This document shows positions 32,087-36,411 of a stretch of 36,411 nt of DNA, piece after piece (position 1 is the first letter of the stretch; every line of letters starts with the position of its first letter). This stretch comes from Deltaproteobacteria bacterium (GTDB lineage Bacteria; Desulfobacterota; Desulfomonilia; UBA1062). The position numbers and the translations under genes are program-made. The notes beneath the pieces are model-generated. The model did not search any database and had not been told where the DNA came from. It worked only from the letters and a program-made list of their open reading frames with translations. Where the stretch lies: NCBI GenBank assembly GCA_018433085.1, contig JAHDRW010000033.1, positions 1 to 36,411 of the forward strand, given 5' to 3'.

Positions 32087-32398
32087 TCAATCAATAATTT
32101 TTATCAGAGCCCCGGCAGGACCGGCATACTCTTTTTTATCATAGCATGGTTATGACCCCGGAGTCACACGGTAAAATCTCCCCCGGTTTTCCCTCGCGCG
32201 GGTGGATCTTCGAACGTGTTCCCGCATGCGGACCTTGATGTACTCGGTTTCCCCGGTCCGTTCACCGGCCGGGTCTTCCCCCGTGGATTGACCTTCGGAA
32301 AAGGGATTTGGATCTCTGTGCCTTTTTTTAAGGTGCATGCATACGGGGCCAGTCGGGCGGCTCGCCTGTTCGAGGCCGGGGAGTTTCTTGGCGGGATC
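32087..32398. other. Intergenic region downstream of the P-type ATPase
   Basis: About 310 bases between the ATPase stop and the methyltransferase leader. A 62-codon minus-strand frame (32150-32338) lacks a ribosome binding site and recognisable motifs, so I do not call it. No clear terminator for the ATPase gene is visible. Confidence 0.4.
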
Positions 32399-35110
32399 TC
32401 AGTCCAGGATCCTGAAGAGCGCCTTTTCCGCTTCCACCAGGAGAAACACGGCCAGGCCGGCACCCATGATCCACCCCCACTCGGATGCAGGGATCGGGCT
32501 GGTGCCCAGCAGATCGTTGGCGATACCCAGGTAGGTGAATATGAGCTGGAGGACCACCAGCACACCCACTGCCAGGAGGGCCTGCCTGTTGCCCAGGAGT
32601 CCGTTGAGACTCAGCGACGGGTTGTCGAGGAAACGGGTGTTGAAGAGGTAGAACAGCTCGCCTGCGACCAGCACGTTCACCGCCACGGTCCGGATCGCCT
32701 CGATATTCTCCCCGGCGGCGAGGCGGGAGTTGAAGATCGCGATCACGGCCGCGGCGATGATCGCGGAAACGAAGACGATGCGCCAGAGCAGGTAGGGCGA
32801 GATGATGGGCTCGCCGGTCGACCGGGGCGGCCGCTGCATGATGTTCTCCTCGGGGGGCTCGAACGAGAGCGCCAGCGCCAGCGTCACGGTGGTGACCATG
32901 TTCACCCACAGGATCTGGATGGGGGTAATGGGGAGCACGTCGAAGAGGAAGAGCACCCCGACGATGATGACGAGCGACTCGGCACCGTTGGTGGGCAGGA
33001 TGAAGAGGATGGTCTTGACCAGGTTGTCGTAGATGGTTCTCCCTTCCTCCACGGCGTGCTCGATGGTGGCGAAGTCGTCGTCCGCAAGCACCATGTCCGC
33101 GGCCTCCTTTGCGGCCTCGGAGCCCTTGATGCCCATGGCCACGCCCACGTCGGCGCGTTTGAGCGCCGGGGCGTCGTTCACCCCGTCTCCGGTCATGGCC
33201 ACCACGTGGCCCCTGGACTGGAGCGACTCCATGATGCGCAGCTTGTGCCCCGGGCTCGACCGGGCGAAGACATCGTTTTCCTCAACGATCCGATAGAGCT
33301 CGTCGCCCTCGACACGCTCCAGGTCCCGGCCCGGGATAGCGTGCCTCCCGTCGCCGATGCCCATGGATGCCCCGATGCTCCTGGCGGTCAGCAGGTGGTC
33401 GCCGGTGATCATCTTGACCGCGATGCCGGCCTCGCGGCATACCTCGACCGCCCTGATCGCCTCTTCCCGGGGCGGGTCGATAATGCCCACCAGACCGAGC
33501 AGGGTCAGGTCCCGGATATCGGTTTCCTGAAGGGAGCCGGTTTTGTCCAGACGGCGGTGCGCGATGGCCAGGACCCGGTGCCCGTCATCTGCTAGGCCTT
33601 CCTCGCGATCGAGCCAGGCCTCCCTGTCGAGGGGCTCTTCGTTCTGCTCGGTGCGCTGGTATGCGCACATTTCGATGAGCTTCTCGGGTGCGCCCTTGAC
33701 GTAGACCATGGACCCTCCATCCGGCTCGCTGTGCAGGCTGGCCATGTATCGCCGCTGCGACTCGAAGGGTATCATGTCGATCCGGGGCCGCGCCCGGAGC
33801 TCGTCCTCGCGGTCCATACCGGCCTTGCGGGCCAGAACCACCACACTTCCCTCCGTGGGCATGCCCTCGATGTGCCAGGTATCGCCTTCTTTCAGCAGGC
33901 GGGTTTCGCTGGCCAGAAGTCCGGCCTTCAGCAGTTCGATGAGCCATGGGTGTTCCCGGGGGGATACGGGCCGGTTCTCCAGGCTGAACTCGCCCTCGGG
34001 CTCGTATCCTACGCCGCTCACCGAGTAGGCCCTGCCCGCTGCGACAACCTTGGCCACGGTCATCTCGTTGCGCGTCAGGGTGCCGGTCTTGTCCGAGCAG
34101 ATAACCGTCACCGAGCCGAGGGTCTCCACGGAAGGCAGCCTGCGTACGATCGCATTGCGACGCGCCATGCGCTGCACGCCCAAGGCCAGGGTGATGGTCA
34201 TGATGGCGGGCAGCCCCTCGGGTATGGCCGACACGGCAAGGCTCACCACCACCATGAACATGTCCGATGCAGGGAACCCGCGCAGGAAGTAGCCCAGGGC
34301 AAAGACCACCGCGCTGAGCAGCACGATGAACACGGACAGACGGCGTCCGAAGACGTCGATCTTCCTCAGGAGGGGGGTGCTGAGTTCCTCCACCCGGGAG
34401 ACCATCTCGCTGATGGCGCCGATCTCGGTTTGCGCTCCGGTTGCGACCACCACCCCGGTGAGCCGTCCGCTGGTGAGTACCGTGCCCGAATATGCCATGC
34501 TCTTCCGGTCGCCCAGGGAGGCTTCTTCCTCGACCGCTTCCACCTGTTTGTTCACCGGTTCGGATTCCCCGGTGAGCGCGGCCTCCTCGACCTGCGCATT
34601 GCGCGACTCCAGGATGCGCAGGTCGGCGGGTATTCGGTCGCCGGACCCCAGGAGCACGATATCGCCCGGAACCAGGTTTTCCACATCCGTTTCACGCTCC
34701 TCTCCTTCGCGGCGCACCGTTGCGCTCACCGAGAGCATGCCGCGGATGGATTCAAGGGCGCGCTCCGCCTTGCCCTCCTGGATGAAACCGATCACCGCGT
34801 TGATGATCACCACCGCCAGGATGACCGCACTGTCCACCCACTCACCGAGAAAGGCGGTGAAAACGGCTGCCACGAGCAGGATATAGATGAGGATGTTCCT
34901 GAACTGGTTGATGAACCGTTTCAGGGGTCCCTGCTTTTCCTTTCGGGGGAGCTCGTTGGGACCGTACTCTTCCAGCCTCTTCACGGCCTCTTCACGTCCC
35001 AGACCCTGCTCGCGTGTGTCCAGAAGGGAGACGACCCGGTCTCTGTCCATGGCGTGCCAGGGATGGTCCTGCTTGTTTCCCGGACTGCCATCAATCCGAT
35101 CACGTGCCAT
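32399..35110 (-). CDS. P2-type cation-transporting ATPase (calcium-pump-like)
   Basis: A 903-residue P-type ATPase. It has an N-terminal cation-ATPase domain (about 18-90), actuator TGES at 180-183, M4 motif PEGLP at 297-301 (the Ca2+-site pattern of SERCA-like pumps), phosphorylation Asp340 in DKTGTLT, and the hinge MTGDGVNDAPALKRADVG. Six C-terminal membrane helices complete the transporter. No heavy-metal-binding N-terminal domain or CPx motif is present, so Ca2+ (or Mn2+/Na+) export is the best guess. With corA and the Ca2+ exchanger it makes a third divalent-cation transporter in the window. A GAGGT ribosome binding site precedes the ATG at 35110. Confidence 0.95.
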   Translation of the reverse strand: MARDRIDGSPGNKQDHPWHAMDRDRVVSLLDTREQGLGREEAVKRLEEYGPNELPRKEKQGPLKRFINQFRNILIYILLVAAVFTAFLGEWVDSAVILAVVIINAVIGFIQEGKAERALESIRGMLSVSATVRREGEERETDVENLVPGDIVLLGSGDRIPADLRILESRNAQVEEAALTGESEPVNKQVEAVEEEASLGDRKSMAYSGTVLTSGRLTGVVVATGAQTEIGAISEMVSRVEELSTPLLRKIDVFGRRLSVFIVLLSAVVFALGYFLRGFPASDMFMVVVSLAVSAIPEGLPAIMTITLALGVQRMARRNAIVRRLPSVETLGSVTVICSDKTGTLTRNEMTVAKVVAAGRAYSVSGVGYEPEGEFSLENRPVSPREHPWLIELLKAGLLASETRLLKEGDTWHIEGMPTEGSVVVLARKAGMDREDELRARPRIDMIPFESQRRYMASLHSEPDGGSMVYVKGAPEKLIEMCAYQRTEQNEEPLDREAWLDREEGLADDGHRVLAIAHRRLDKTGSLQETDIRDLTLLGLVGIIDPPREEAIRAVEVCREAGIAVKMITGDHLLTARSIGASMGIGDGRHAIPGRDLERVEGDELYRIVEENDVFARSSPGHKLRIMESLQSRGHVVAMTGDGVNDAPALKRADVGVAMGIKGSEAAKEAADMVLADDDFATIEHAVEEGRTIYDNLVKTILFILPTNGAESLVIIVGVLFLFDVLPITPIQILWVNMVTTVTLALALSFEPPEENIMQRPPRSTGEPIISPYLLWRIVFVSAIIAAAVIAIFNSRLAAGENIEAIRTVAVNVLVAGELFYLFNTRFLDNPSLSLNGLLGNRQALLAVGVLVVLQLIFTYLGIANDLLGTSPIPASEWGWIMGAGLAVFLLVEAEKALFRILD

Positions 35111-35400
35111 TCGGACCTCTATTTATTTGTTGGCGCTCGCGCCGGAACGGGCGGCCGCTGAGATTTATCGGTACGCACCGGCGCATCGGGCTGAATGATG
35201 TCCTCTGAACTACATAATAGACGGCAGAGCGGTAAGAACCATACGCTATTTCCTGCGTGGACACGCCTTACCCCCCCGGCAGAGCCGGAGCATTCCGGAA
35301 AGAGGTGATACGCGGGCGCACCGGTTCGAGGGTGCCCCACAGGAAAGACCTGGCTCATAATGAGATCGACTGCTCCCGCCGCACCCTGCACAGGATAAAG

Positions 35401-35431
35401 AAAGGGGGCCTCAAGAAGAGGGCCCCCTTTT
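35401..35431. terminator. Bidirectional intrinsic terminator after groL
   Basis: AAAGGGGGCC (35401-35410) and GGCCCCCTTT (35421-35430) form a perfect 10-bp stem with a 10-nt loop. The arms end in T-rich or A-rich sequence on both strands, so it can act for the minus-strand groL transcript. Confidence 0.85.
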
Positions 35432-35462
35432 GATCGACCGGTTTGTGAATCAATTCGACTTT

Positions 35463-36411
35463 TTACATCATGCCTTCCATGCCGCCCATGCCGCCCATGC
35501 CTCCCATGCCGCCTGGCATGCCTGCTGGCGCGGGTTTATCCTCGGGGATCTCGGAGATCATGACCTCTGTGGTCAGCAGCAGGCCGGACACGGACGCTGC
35601 GTTCTGCAGTGCGGAGCGTACGACCTTGGTGGGGTCCACGATCCCGGCCTTGACCAGGTCCTCGTACTCGTCCGCGGCGGCGTTGAAGCCTTTGTTGCCG
35701 CTCATGTCCTTCACCTTCTCCACCACGATGCCGCCTTCCAGGCCCGCATTCTCGGCGATCTGGCGAAGGGGTTCTTCCATGGCCTTCTGGACGATCTTCA
35801 CGCCGAATCTCTGGTCACCCGGCAGCTCGAGGGAGTCGAGCTTCTTGACACAGCGCAGCAGCGCCACGCCGCCGCCCGGCAGGAAGCCCTCTTCGACCGC
35901 GGCCCTGGTGGAGTGCAGAGCGTCTTCGACCCTGGCCTTCTTTTCCTTCATCTCGGGCTCGGTGGCCGCGCCGACCTTGATCACCGCAACGCCGCCCGCC
36001 AGCTTGGCAAGCCGCTCCTGCAGCTTCTCGCGGTCGTAGTCCGACTTGGTCTCTTCGATCTGGGCCTTGATCTGGGTGATCCTGCCCTGGATGTCGCCGC
36101 TCTTGCCCTCACCCTCGACGATGGTGGTATTCTCCTTGTCGAGGATGACCTTTTTGGCCTTGCCGAGGTCTGCCACGGTTGCGGACTCGAGCTTCCGGCC
36201 GAGGTCTTCGGAGACCACCTGGCCGCCGGTGAGGATGGCGATGTCTTCCAGCATGGCCTTTCTGCGGTCGCCGAAGCCCGGCGCCTTGACCGCCGCGCAC
36301 TTCAGCGTGCCCCTGAGCTTGTTCACCACCAGGGTGGCCAGGGCCTCGCCCTCGATGTCCTCGGAGATGATCACCAGGGCACGGCCCTCCTTCGCGATCT
36401 GCTCAAGCACC
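35463..36411 (-). CDS. groL: Chaperonin GroEL, C-terminal part (cut by the window edge)
   Basis: About 316 codons of the 60-kDa chaperonin, corresponding to the part from the apical domain to the C-terminus. Characteristic segments are [34 protein letters not shown], the intermediate-domain stretch [22 protein letters not shown], and the Gly-Gly-Met tail ([16 protein letters not shown]) that lines the ring cavity. GroEL forms the tetradecamer that refolds proteins with GroES. The gene begins outside the window on the right. The terminator at 35401-35431 lies just after the stop. Confidence 0.97.
   Translation of the reverse strand, partial: VLEQIAKEGRALVIISEDIEGEALATLVVNKLRGTLKCAAVKAPGFGDRRKAMLEDIAILTGGQVVSEDLGRKLESATVADLGKAKKVILDKENTTIVEGEGKSGDIQGRITQIKAQIEETKSDYDREKLQERLAKLAGGVAVIKVGAATEPEMKEKKARVEDALHSTRAAVEEGFLPGGGVALLRCVKKLDSLELPGDQRFGVKIVQKAMEEPLRQIAENAGLEGGIVVEKVKDMSGNKGFNAAADEYEDLVKAGIVDPTKVVRSALQNAASVSGLLLTTEVMISEIPEDKPAPAGMPGGMGGMGGMGGMEGMM

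Noticed and set aside
32150..32338. 62-codon minus-strand ORF after the ATPase
   Set aside because: No Shine-Dalgarno and no recognisable sequence features.
32216..35161. Two long plus-strand ORFs (32216-33595, 33731-35161)
   Set aside because: Antisense to the P-type ATPase with no motif of their own.
35119..35391. 90-codon minus-strand ORF between groL and the ATPase
   Set aside because: No ribosome binding site or family resemblance.

Overview
The window looks like a chromosomal segment of a GC-rich, anaerobic, Gram-negative bacterium. A deltaproteobacterial or Desulfobacterota-type host is my inference. It rests on a glycyl radical enzyme, a UGA-encoded selenoprotein peroxiredoxin, outer-membrane assembly genes and a many-PAS hybrid kinase. 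No database search was possible.

Bases 1-3099 are the right end of an integrative element: a partial primase-like gene, an AlpA-type excisionase, a hypothetical gene and a tyrosine integrase, all on the minus strand. It ends at a 43-nt fragment of the 3' part of a tRNA-Thr(CGU) gene. The intact tRNA and the rest of the element should lie left of the window.

Bases 3081-7334 are an accessory patch of small genes of unknown function. They include three pairs of paralogues (families A, B and C here), an orphan ribbon-helix-helix protein with repeated operator-like boxes, and a small two-gene unit preceded by a 12-residue leader ORF.

Bases 7516-22452 are housekeeping genes on the plus strand: an alpha/beta hydrolase, CorA, a Na+/Ca2+ exchanger, a tamB plus Omp85 pair (the Omp85 protein has seven POTRA repeats), a two-unit CRISPR-like remnant, an omptin protease, citrate synthase and a GT81-like glycosyltransferase.

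The most striking gene is at 22581-23189. It is a peroxiredoxin in which an in-frame UGA replaces the peroxidatic cysteine and is followed by a bacterial SECIS-like hairpin. The protein has no cysteine at all. Convergent to it lies a glycyl radical enzyme fused to an N-terminal SCP2-like domain, directly downstream of a five-PAS hybrid histidine kinase.

The right part carries a small 4-TM (holin-like) membrane protein, a PpiC-type lipoprotein, a methyltransferase, a P2-type calcium-like ATPase and the C-terminal part of GroEL. Well-formed terminators follow the ppiC-like gene and groL.
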